A DNA stretch of 64,000 nt from Mastigias papua (taxonomy: Eukaryota; Cnidaria; Scyphozoa; Rhizostomeae; Mastigiidae): the NCBI GenBank assembly GCA_964019165.1, contig OZ025286.1, positions 8,851,688 to 8,915,687 on the forward strand. The letters run 5' to 3'. Position 1 is the stretch's first letter; every line of letters starts with the position of its first letter. Positions 51,721 to 63,971 of the stretch are shown piece by piece. A program made the position numbers and the translations under genes. Under the pieces are notes generated by a model. It ran no database searches and was not told the origin of the DNA. It saw nothing but the letters and a program-made list of their open reading frames with translations.

Positions 51721-54321
51721 TCATATGACCATCAGATCTGTAGTCATTGCTGTATTGTCAGACATTACACATATACGTATTTTAGGCCCATCACAATCAA
51801 TGACAGTATGTGCATATACTGTTGTATGGTTGAAATTGAGTGCAAGTGCGTCAATCTCATGCATTAAACGACTTTTACATCTATTGTTGCACCGATGCCA
51901 ATAGTTTAGCCAATGTTTCCTACTCAAATTAGCTTTAGTCTGTGCTTTTACACTATATACAGCTTTAAAGTTCTTTACATGTCGCAAAACTGGCAGTACT
52001 ATCCAAGACTTACAATCACTATAAGTACGTGTGTCATAGCTCCAAAACATAATCTAAGCATATTTGAACAGTGAATCTAGCATTTATAAAATCATATGAC
52101 CATCAGATCTGTGGTCATTGCTGTATTGTCAGACTTTACACACATACGTATATTAGGCCCATCACAAGTAATGACAGTATGTGCATATACCGTTGTATGA
52201 TTGAAATTGAGCGCAAGTGCGTCAGTCTCATGCATTAAACGACTTTTACATCTATTGTTGCACCGATGCCAATAGTTTAGCCAATGTTTCCTTCTCAAAT
52301 TAGCTGTAATCTGCGTTTGTAGACTATATACAGCTTTCAAGTTCTTTACTTCTCGCAAAACTGACAGTACTATCCAAGACTTACAATCACTATAAGTACG
52401 TGTGTCATAGCTCCAAAACATAATCTAAGCATATTTGAATAGTGAATCTAGCATTTATAATATCATATGACCATCAGATCTGTAGTCATTGCTGTATTGT
52501 CAGACTTTACACACATACGTATATTAGGCCCATCACAAGCAAGTAATGACAGTATGTGCATATACTGTTGTATGATTGAAATTGAGTGCAAGTGCGTCAG
52601 TCTCATGCATTAAACGACTTTTACATCTATTCTTGCACCGATGCCAATAGTTTAGCCAATGTTTCCTTCTTAAATTAGCTGTAATCTGCGTTTCTAGACT
52701 TTATACAGCTTTCAAGTTCTTTACATGTCGCAAAACTGACAGTACTATCCAAGACTTACAATCACTATAAGTACGTGTGTCATAGCTCCAAAACATAATC
52801 TAAGCATATTTGAACAATGAATCTAGCATTTATAATATCATATGACCATCAGATCTGTAGTCATTGCTGTATTGTCAGACATTAAACATATACGTATTTT
52901 AGGCCAATGACAATCAATGACAGTATGTGCATATACTGTTGTATGATTGAAATTGAGCGCAAGTGCGTCAATCTCATGCGTTAAACGACTTTTACATCTA
53001 TTGTTGCACCGATGCCAATAGTTTAGCCAATGTTTCCTACTTAAATTAGCTTTAATCTGTGCTTTTACACTATATACAGCTTTAAAGTTCTTTACAAGTC
53101 GCAAAACTGGCAGTACTATCCCAGACTTACAATCACTATAAGTACGTGTGTCATAGCTCCAAAACATAATCTAAGCATATTTGAACAGTGAATCTAGCAT
53201 TTATAAAATCATATGACCATCAGATCTATGGTCATTGCTGTATTGTCAGACTTTACACACATACGTATATTAGGCCCATCACAAGTAATGACAGTATGTG
53301 CATATACCGTTGTATGATTGAAATTGAGTGCAAGTGCGTCAGTCTCATGCATTAAACGACTTTTACATCTATTGTTGCACCGATGCCAATAGTTTAGCAA
53401 ATGTTTCCTACTCAAATTAGCTTTAGTCTGTGCTTTTACACTATATACAGCTTTAAAGTTCTTTACATGTCGCAAAACTGGCAGTACTATCCAAGACTTA
53501 CAATCACTATAAGTACGTGTGTCATAGCTCCAAAACATAATCTAAGCATATTTGAACAGTGAATCTAGCATTTATAAAATCATATGACCATCAGATCTGT
53601 GGTCATTGCTGTATTGTCAGACTTTACACACATACGTATATTAGGCCCATCACAAGTAATGACAGTATGTGCATATACCGTTGTATGATTGAAATTGAGT
53701 GCAAGTGCGTCAGTCTCATGCATTAAACGACTTTTACATCTATTGTTGCACCGATGCCAATAGTTTAGCCAATGTTTCCTTCTCAAATTAGCTGTAATCT
53801 GCGTTTGTAGACTATATACAGCTTTCAAGTTCTTTACTTCTCGCAAAACTGACAGTACTATCCAAGACTTACAATCACTATAAGTACGTGTGTCATAGCT
53901 CCAAAACATAATCTAAGCATATTTGAACAATGAATCTAGCATTTATAATATCATATGACCATCAGATCTGTAGTCATTGCTGTATTGTCAGACATTACAC
54001 ATATACGTATTTTAGGCCCATCACAATCAATGACAGTATGTGCATATACTGTTGTATGGTTGAAATTGAGCGCAAGTGCGTCAATCTCATGCATTAAACG
54101 ACTTTTACATCTATTGTTGCACCGATGCCAATAGTTTAGCCAATGTTTCCTTCTTACATTAGCTGTAATCTGCGTTTCTAGACTATATACAGCTTTAAAG
54201 TTCTTTACATGTCGCAAAACTGACAGTACTTTCCAAGACTTACAATCACTATAAGTACGTGTGTCATAGCTCCAAAACATAATCTAAGCATATTTGAACA
54301 ATGAATCTAGCATTTATAATA
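51721..54321. repeat. Block W copy 1 (seven monomers, 2601 bp)
   Basis: Starts: 51721 (K/V), 52092 (N/Q, cttctcgc), 52463 (375 bp), 52838 (attaaacat, ggccaatgac, catgcgtta, atcccagac), 53209 (gatctatgg, agcaaatg), 53580 (N/Q), 53951 (K/E, gtactttcc). The order and marks repeat at a constant 2601 bp in the next block, with no difference seen by eye. Confidence 0.92.
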
Positions 54322-56922
54322 TCATATGACCATCAGATCTGTAGTCATTGCTGTATTGTCAGACATTACACATATACGTATTTTAGGCCCATCACAATCA
54401 ATGACAGTATGTGCATATACTGTTGTATGGTTGAAATTGAGTGCAAGTGCGTCAATCTCATGCATTAAACGACTTTTACATCTATTGTTGCACCGATGCC
54501 AATAGTTTAGCCAATGTTTCCTACTCAAATTAGCTTTAGTCTGTGCTTTTACACTATATACAGCTTTAAAGTTCTTTACATGTCGCAAAACTGGCAGTAC
54601 TATCCAAGACTTACAATCACTATAAGTACGTGTGTCATAGCTCCAAAACATAATCTAAGCATATTTGAACAGTGAATCTAGCATTTATAAAATCATATGA
54701 CCATCAGATCTGTGGTCATTGCTGTATTGTCAGACTTTACACACATACGTATATTAGGCCCATCACAAGTAATGACAGTATGTGCATATACCGTTGTATG
54801 ATTGAAATTGAGCGCAAGTGCGTCAGTCTCATGCATTAAACGACTTTTACATCTATTGTTGCACCGATGCCAATAGTTTAGCCAATGTTTCCTTCTCAAA
54901 TTAGCTGTAATCTGCGTTTGTAGACTATATACAGCTTTCAAGTTCTTTACTTCTCGCAAAACTGACAGTACTATCCAAGACTTACAATCACTATAAGTAC
55001 GTGTGTCATAGCTCCAAAACATAATCTAAGCATATTTGAATAGTGAATCTAGCATTTATAATATCATATGACCATCAGATCTGTAGTCATTGCTGTATTG
55101 TCAGACTTTACACACATACGTATATTAGGCCCATCACAAGCAAGTAATGACAGTATGTGCATATACTGTTGTATGATTGAAATTGAGTGCAAGTGCGTCA
55201 GTCTCATGCATTAAACGACTTTTACATCTATTCTTGCACCGATGCCAATAGTTTAGCCAATGTTTCCTTCTTAAATTAGCTGTAATCTGCGTTTCTAGAC
55301 TTTATACAGCTTTCAAGTTCTTTACATGTCGCAAAACTGACAGTACTATCCAAGACTTACAATCACTATAAGTACGTGTGTCATAGCTCCAAAACATAAT
55401 CTAAGCATATTTGAACAATGAATCTAGCATTTATAATATCATATGACCATCAGATCTGTAGTCATTGCTGTATTGTCAGACATTAAACATATACGTATTT
55501 TAGGCCAATGACAATCAATGACAGTATGTGCATATACTGTTGTATGATTGAAATTGAGCGCAAGTGCGTCAATCTCATGCGTTAAACGACTTTTACATCT
55601 ATTGTTGCACCGATGCCAATAGTTTAGCCAATGTTTCCTACTTAAATTAGCTTTAATCTGTGCTTTTACACTATATACAGCTTTAAAGTTCTTTACAAGT
55701 CGCAAAACTGGCAGTACTATCCCAGACTTACAATCACTATAAGTACGTGTGTCATAGCTCCAAAACATAATCTAAGCATATTTGAACAGTGAATCTAGCA
55801 TTTATAAAATCATATGACCATCAGATCTATGGTCATTGCTGTATTGTCAGACTTTACACACATACGTATATTAGGCCCATCACAAGTAATGACAGTATGT
55901 GCATATACCGTTGTATGATTGAAATTGAGTGCAAGTGCGTCAGTCTCATGCATTAAACGACTTTTACATCTATTGTTGCACCGATGCCAATAGTTTAGCA
56001 AATGTTTCCTACTCAAATTAGCTTTAGTCTGTGCTTTTACACTATATACAGCTTTAAAGTTCTTTACATGTCGCAAAACTGGCAGTACTATCCAAGACTT
56101 ACAATCACTATAAGTACGTGTGTCATAGCTCCAAAACATAATCTAAGCATATTTGAACAGTGAATCTAGCATTTATAAAATCATATGACCATCAGATCTG
56201 TGGTCATTGCTGTATTGTCAGACTTTACACACATACGTATATTAGGCCCATCACAAGTAATGACAGTATGTGCATATACCGTTGTATGATTGAAATTGAG
56301 TGCAAGTGCGTCAGTCTCATGCATTAAACGACTTTTACATCTATTGTTGCACCGATGCCAATAGTTTAGCCAATGTTTCCTTCTCAAATTAGCTGTAATC
56401 TGCGTTTGTAGACTATATACAGCTTTCAAGTTCTTTACTTCTCGCAAAACTGACAGTACTATCCAAGACTTACAATCACTATAAGTACGTGTGTCATAGC
56501 TCCAAAACATAATCTAAGCATATTTGAACAATGAATCTAGCATTTATAATATCATATGACCATCAGATCTGTAGTCATTGCTGTATTGTCAGACATTACA
56601 CATATACGTATTTTAGGCCCATCACAATCAATGACAGTATGTGCATATACTGTTGTATGGTTGAAATTGAGCGCAAGTGCGTCAATCTCATGCATTAAAC
56701 GACTTTTACATCTATTGTTGCACCGATGCCAATAGTTTAGCCAATGTTTCCTTCTTACATTAGCTGTAATCTGCGTTTCTAGACTATATACAGCTTTAAA
56801 GTTCTTTACATGTCGCAAAACTGACAGTACTTTCCAAGACTTACAATCACTATAAGTACGTGTGTCATAGCTCCAAAACATAATCTAAGCATATTTGAAC
56901 AATGAATCTAGCATTTATAATA
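54322..56922. repeat. Block W copy 2 (seven monomers, 2601 bp)
   Basis: Starts: 54322, 54693, 55064 (375 bp), 55439, 55810, 56181, 56552. It matches block W copy 1 throughout as far as I can see. The following copy at 56923 diverges (cactctc, ctttcacatc, gtctctgc), which marks the right edge. Confidence 0.92.
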
Positions 56923-59148
56923 TCATATGACCATCAGATCTGTAGTCATTGCTGTATTGTCAGACATTACACATATACGTATTTTAGGCCCATCACAATC
57001 AATGACAGTATGTGCATATACTGTTGTATGGTTGAAATTGAGCGCAAGTGCGTCACTCTCATGCATTAAACGACTTTCACATCTATTGTTGCACCGATGC
57101 CAATAGTTTAGCCAATGTTTCCTACTCAAATTAGCTTTAGTCTCTGCTTTTACACTATATACAGCTTTAAAGTTCTTTACATGTCGCAAAACTGGCAGTA
57201 CTATCCAAGACTTACAATCACTATAAGTACGTGTGTCATAGCTCCAAAACATAATCTAAGCATATTTGAACAATGAATCTAGCATTTATAATATCATATG
57301 ACCATCAGATCTGTAGTCATTGCTGTATTGTCAGACATTACACATATACGTATTTTAGGCCCATCACAAGTAATGACAGTATGTGCATATACTGTTGTAT
57401 GATTGAAATTGAGTGCAAGTGCGTCAGTCTCATGCATTAAACGACTTTTACATCTATTGTTGCACCGATGCCAATAGTTTAGCCAATGTTTCCTTCTTAC
57501 ATTAGCTGTAATCTGCGTTTCTAGACTATATACAGCTTTAAAGTTCTTTACATGTCGCAAAACTGACAGTACTATCCAAGACTTACAATCACTATAAGTA
57601 CGTGTGTCATAGCTCCAAAACATAATCTAAGCATATTTGAACAATGAATCTAGCATTTATAATATCATATGACCATCAGATCTGTAGTCATTGCTGTATT
57701 GTCAGACATTACACATATACGTATTTTAGGCCCATCACAATCAATGACAGTATGTGCATATACTGTTGTATGATTGAAATTGAGCGCAAGTGCGTCAATC
57801 TCATGCATTAAACGACTTTTACATCTATTGTTGCACCGATGCCAATAGTTTAGCCAATGTTTCCTACTTAAATTAGCTTTAATCTGTGCTTTTACACTAT
57901 ATACAGCTTTAAAGTTCTTTACATGTCGCAAAACTGGCAGTACTATCCCAGACTTACAATCACTATAAGTATGTGTGTCATAGCTCCAAAACATAATCTA
58001 AGCATATTTGAACAGTGAATCTAGCATTTATAAAATCATATGACCATCAGATCTGTGGTCATTGCTGTATTGTCAGACTTTACACACATACGTATATTAG
58101 GCCCATCACAAGTAATGACAGTATGTGCATATACCGTTGTATGATTGAAATTGAGTGCAAGTGCGTCAGTCTCATGCATTAAACGACTTTTACATCTATT
58201 GTTGCACCGATGCCAATAGTTTAGCAAATGTTTCCTACTCAAATTAGCTTTAGTCTGTGCTTTTACACTATATACAGCTTTAAAGTTCTTTACATGTCGC
58301 AAAACTGGCAGTAGTATCCAAGACTTACAATCACTATAAGTACGTGTGTCATAGCTCCAAAACATAATCTAAGCATATTTGAACAATGAATCTAGCATTT
58401 ATAATATCATATGACCATCAGATCTGTAGTCATTGCTGTATTGTCAGACATTACACATATACGTATTTTAGGCCCATCACAATCAATGACAGTATGTGCA
58501 TATACTGTTGTATGATTGAAATTGAGCGCAAGTGCGTCAATCTCATGCATTAAACGACTTTTACATCTTTTGTTGCACCGATGCCAATAGTTTAGCCAAT
58601 GTTTCCTACTTAAATTAGCTTTAATCTGTGCTTTTACACTATATACAGCTTTAAAGTTCTTTACATGTCGCAAAACTGGCAGTACTATCCCAGACTTACA
58701 ATCACTATAAGTATGTGTGTCATAGCTCCAAAACATAATCTAAGCATATTTGAACAGTGAATCTAGCATTTATAAAATCATATGACCATCAGATCTGTGG
58801 TCATTGCTGTATTGTCAGACTTTACACACATACGTATATTAGGCCCATCACAAGTAATGACAGTATGTGCATATACCGTTGTATGATTGAAATTGAGTGC
58901 AAGTGCGTCAGTCTCATGCATTAAACGACTTTTACATCTATTGTTGCACCGATGCCAATAGTTTAGCCAATGTTTCCTACTCAAATTAGCTTTAGTCTGT
59001 GCTTTTACACTATATACAGCTTTAAAGTTCTTTACATGTCGCAAAACTGGCAGTACTATCCAAGACTTACAATCACTATAAGTACGTGTGTCATAGCTCC
59101 AAAACATAATCTAAGCATATTTGAACAGTGAATCTAGCATTTATAAAA
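56923..59148. repeat. Six monomers with a two-monomer repetition
   Basis: 56923 (K/V with private cactctc, ctttcacatc, gtctctgc), 57294 (a left-window mosaic: cattacacatat with cacaagtaatg), 57665 and 58407 (K/V, ttaaattagctttaatc, atcccagac, gtatgtgtg; nearly identical, 58407 has atcttttg), 58036 and 58778 (N/V; 58036 has agcaaatg and a private gtagtatcc). Confidence 0.8.
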
Positions 59149-61003
59149 TCATATGACCATCAGATCTGTGGTCATTGCTGTATTGTCAGACTTTACACAC
59201 ATACGTATATTAGGCCCATCACAAGTAATGACAGTATGTGCATATACCGTTGTATGATTGAAATTGAGTGCAAGTGCGTCAGTCTCATGCATTAAACGAC
59301 TTTTACATCTATTGTTGCACCGATGCCAATAGTTTAGCCAATGTTTCCTTCTCAAATTAGCTGTAATCTGCGTTTGTAGACTATATACAGCTTTCAAGTT
59401 CTTTACTTCTCGCAAAACTGACAGTACTATCCAAGACTTACAATCACTATAAGTACGTGTGTCATAGCTCCAAAACATAATCTAAGCATATTTGAACAAT
59501 GAATCTAGCATTTATAATATCATATGACCATCAGATCTGTAGTCATTGCTGTATTGTCAGACATTACACATATACGTATTTTAGGCCCATCACAATCAAT
59601 GACAGTATGTGCATATACTGTTGTATGGTTGAAATTGAGCGCAAGTGCGTCAATCTCATGCATTAAACGACTTTTACATCTATTGTTGCACCGATGCCAA
59701 TAGTTTAGCCAATGTTTCCTTCTTACATTAGCTGTAATCTGCGTTTCTAGACTATATACAGCTTTAAAGTTCTTTACATGTCGCAAAACTGACAGTACTA
59801 TCCAAGACTTACAATCACTATAAGTACGTGTATCATAGCTCCAAAACATAATCTAAGCATATTTGAACAATGAATCTAGCATTTATAATATCATATGACC
59901 ATCAGATCTGTAGTCATTGCTGTATTGTCAGACATTACACATATACGTATTTTAGGCCCATCACAATCAATGACAGTATGTGCATATACTGTTGTATGGT
60001 TGAAATTGAGCGCAAGTGCGTCAATCTCATGCATTAAACGACTTTTACATCTATTGTTGCAGCGATGCCAATAGTTTAGCAAATGTTTCCTACTCAAATT
60101 AGCTTTAGTCTGTGCTTTTACACTATATACAGCTTTAAAGTTCTTTACATGTCGCAAAAATGGCAGTACTATCCAAGACTTACAATCACTATAAGTACGT
60201 GTGTCATAGCTCCAAAACATAATCTAAGCATATTTGAACAGTGAATCTAGCATTTATAAAATCATATGACCATCAGATCTGTGGTCATTGCTTTATTGTC
60301 AGACTTTACACACATACGTATATTAGGCCCATCACAAGTAATGACAGTATGTGCATATACCGTTGTATGATTGAAATTGAGTGCAAGTGCGTCAGTCTCA
60401 TGCATTAAACGACTTTTACATCTATTGTTGCACCGATGCCAATAGTTTAGCAAATGTTTCCTACTCAAATTAGCTTTAGTCTGTGCTTTTACACTATATA
60501 TAGCTTTAAAGTTCTTTACATGTCGCAAAACTGGCAGTACTATCCAAGACTTACAATCACTATAAGTACGTGTGTCATAGCTCCAAAACATAATCTAAGC
60601 ATATTTGAACAGTGAATCTAGCATTTATAAAATCATATGACCATCAGATCTGTGGTCATTGCTGTATTGTCAGACTTTACACACATACGTATATTAGGCC
60701 CATCACAAGTAATGACAGTATGTGCATATACCGTTGTATGATTGAAATTGAGTGCAAGTGCGTCAGTCTCATGCATTAAACGACTTTTACATCTATTGTT
60801 GCACCGATGCCAATAGTTTAGCCAATGTTTCCTTCTTACATTAGCTGTAATCTGCGTTTCTAGACTATATACAGCTTTAAAGTTCTTTACATGTCGCAAA
60901 ACTGGCAGTACTATCCAAGACTTACAATCACTATAAGTACGTGTGTCATAGCTCCAAAACATAATCTAAGCATATTTGAACAGTGAATCTAGCATTTATA
61001 AAA
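59149..61003. repeat. Five mixed monomers
   Basis: 59149 (N/Q, cttctcgc, like 53580), 59520 (K/E, tgtatcatag), 59891 (K/V with gcagcgatg, agcaaatg, aaaatggcag), 60262 (N/V, agcaaatg, private gctttattg and tatatagc), 60633 (N/E with ctggcag, a combination normally linked to V). Confidence 0.78.
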
Positions 61004-63971
61004 TCATATGACCATCAGATCTGTGGTCATTGCTGTATTGTCAGACTTTACACACATACGTATATTAGGCCCATCACAAGTAATGACAGTATGTGCATAT
61101 ACCGTTGTATGATTGAAATTGAGTGCAAGTGCGTCAGTCTCATGCATTAAACGACTTTTACATCTATTGTTGCACCGATGCCAATAGTTTAGCCAATGTT
61201 TCCTTCTTACATTAGCTGTAATCTGCGTTTCTAGACTATATACAGCTTTAAAGTTCTTTACATGTCGCAAAACTGACAGTACTATCCAAGACTTACAATC
61301 ACTATAAGTACGTGTGTCATAGCTCCAAAACATAATCTAAGCATATTTGAACAATGAATCTAGCATTTATAATATCATATGACCATCAGATCTGTAGTCA
61401 TTGCTGTATTGTCAGACATTACACATATACGTATTTTAGGCCCATCACAATCAATGACAGTATGTGCATATACTGTTGTATGATTGAAATTGAGCGCAAG
61501 TGCGTCAATCTCATGCATTAAACGACTTTTACATCTATTGTTGCAGCGATGCCAATAGTTTAGCCAATGTTTCCTACTCAAATTAGCTTTAGTCTGTGCT
61601 TTTACACTATATACAGCTTTAAAGTTCTTTACATGTCGCAAAACTGACAGTACTATCCAAGACTTACAATCACTATAAGTACGTGTGTCATAGCTCCAAA
61701 ACATAATCTAAGCATATTTGAACAGTGAATCTAGCATTTATAAAATCATATGACCATCAGATCTGTGGTTATTGCTGTATTGTCAGACTTTACACACATA
61801 CGTATATTAGGCCCATCACAAGTAATGACAGTATGTGCATATACCGTTGTATGATTGAAATTGAGTGCAAGTGCGTCAGTCTCATGCATTAAACGACTTT
61901 TACATCTATTGTTGCACCGATGCCAATAGTTTAGCCAATGTTTCCTTCTAAAATTAGCTGTAATCTGCGTTTGTAGACTATATACAGCTTTCAAGTTCTT
62001 TACATGTCGCAAAACTGGCAGTACTATCCAAGACTTACAATCACTATAAGTACGTGTGTCATAGCTCCAAAACATAATCTAAGCATATTTGAACAGTGAA
62101 TCTAGCATTTATAAAATCATATGACCATCAGATCTGTGGTCATTGCTGTATTGTCAGACTTTACACACATACGTATATTAGGCCCATCACAAGTAATGAC
62201 AGTATGTGCATATACCGTTGTATGATTGAAATTGAGTGCAAGTGCGTCAGTCTCATGCATTAAACGACTTTTACATCTATTGTTGCACCGATGCCAATAG
62301 TTTAGCCAATGTTTCCTTCTTACATTAGCTGTAATCTGCGTTTCTAGACTATATACAGCTTTAAAGTTCTTTACATGTCGCAAAACTGACAGTACTATCC
62401 AAGACTTACAATCACTATAAGTACGTGTGTCATAGCTCCAAAACATAATCTAAGCATATTTGAACAATGAATCTAGCATTTATAATATCATATGACCATC
62501 AGATCTGTAGTCATTGCTGTATTGTCAGACATTACACATATACGTATTTTAGGCCCATCACAATCAATGACAGTATGTGCATATACTGTTGTATGATTGA
62601 AATTGAGCGCAAGTGCGTCAATCTCATGCATTAAACGACTTTTACATCTATTGTTGCAGCGATGCCAATAGTTTAGCCAATGTTTCCTACTCAAATTAGC
62701 TTTAGTCTGTGCTTTTACACTATATACAGCTTTAAAGTTCTTTACATGTCGCAAAAATGGCAGTACTATCCAAGACTTACAATCACTATAAGTACGTGTG
62801 TCATAGCTCCAAAACATAATCTAAGCATATTTGAACAGTGAATCTAGCATTTATAAAATCATATGACCATCAGATCTGTGGTCATTGCTGTATTGTCAGA
62901 CTTTACACACATACGTATATTAGGCCCATCACAAGTAATGACAGTATGTGCATATACCGTTGTATGATTGAAATTGAGTGCAAGTGCGTCAGTCTCATGC
63001 ATTAAACGACTTTTACATCTATTGTTGCACCGATGCCAATAGTTTAGCAAATGTTTCCTACTCAAATTAGCTTTAGTCTGTGCTTTTACACCATATACAG
63101 CTTTAAAGTTCTTTACATGTCGCAAAACTGGCAGTACTATCCAAGACTTACAATCACTATAAGTACGTGTGTCATAGCTCCAAAACATAATCTAAGCATA
63201 TTTGAACAGTGAATCTAGCATTTATAAAATCATATGACCATCAGATCTGTGGTTATTGCTGTATTGTCAGACTTTACACACATACGTATATTAGGCCCAT
63301 CACAAGTAATGACAGTATGTGCATATACCGTTGTATGATTGAAATTGAGTGCAAGTGCGTCAGTCTCATGCATTAAACGACTTTTACATCTATTGTTGCA
63401 CCGATGCCAATAGTTTAGCAAATGTTTCCTACTCAAATTAGCTTTAGTCTGTGCCTTTACACTATATACAGCTTTAAAGTTCTTTACATGTCGCAAAACT
63501 GGCAGTACTATCCAAGACTTACAATCACTATAAGTACGTGTGTCATAGCTCCAAAACATAATCTAAGCATATTTGAACAGTGAATCTAGCATTTATAAAA
63601 TCATATGACCATCAGATCTGTGGTCATTGCTGTATTGTCAGACTTTACACACATACGTATATTAGGCCCATCACAAGTAATGACAGTATGTGCATATACC
63701 GTTGTATGATTGAAATTGAGTGCAAGTGCGTCAGTCTCATGCATTAAACGACTTTTACATCTATTGTTGCACCGATGCCAATAGTTTAGCAAATGTTTCC
63801 TACTCAAATTAGCTTTAGTCTGTGCTTTTACACTATATACAGCTTTAAAGTTCTTTACATGTCGCAAAACTGGCAGTACTATCCAAGACTTACAATCACT
63901 ATAAGTACGTGTGTCATAGCTCCAAAACATAATCTAAGCATATTTGAACAGTGAATCTAGCATTTATAAAA
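61004..63971. repeat. Three-monomer cycle ending in a near-uniform run
   Basis: 61004/61375/61746 and 62117/62488/62859 form two rounds: N/E, then K/V with gcagcgatg, then an N-type unit. 61004 and 62117 look identical. 61375 and 62488 differ at ctgacag versus atggcag. The third member differs: N/Q at 61746, N/V at 62859. 62859, 63230 and 63601 are then successive N/V copies with agcaaatg that differ by only a few bases (accatatac; ggttattg and gcctttac). Confidence 0.82.
62117..62446 (-). other. Recurrent 109-codon minus-strand ORF, not judged a gene
   Basis: Representative of a frame that runs ATG (offsets 328-330) to TGA (offsets 1-3) in roughly 137 of 171 full copies. The predicted peptide begins MFWSYDTRTYSDCKSW and ends TTDLMVI. 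It is rich in Cys, Trp, Asn and His, with no signal peptide, membrane segment or domain I recognise. Against a gene: stops have arisen at several separate codons (TAA or TGA from gttaatg/gtcaatg, TAA from gactttatac, TAA from gcttatac, TAG or TGA just after the ATG), frameshifts occur, and all of these were duplicated along with intact neighbours. The sixteen bases that separate the two main classes fall in thirteen codons and alter all thirteen, so purifying selection is not evident. The frame is best explained as chance openness copied by homogenisation. Transcription cannot be judged from sequence. Confidence 0.75.

Noticed and set aside
347..63930. About 137 full-length 109-residue minus-strand ORFs as a multigene family
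   Set aside because: Stops at several codons and frameshifts are copied along with open units, class differences all change residues, no known domain is visible, and the frame simply tracks the repeat period. One representative is annotated as a non-gene.
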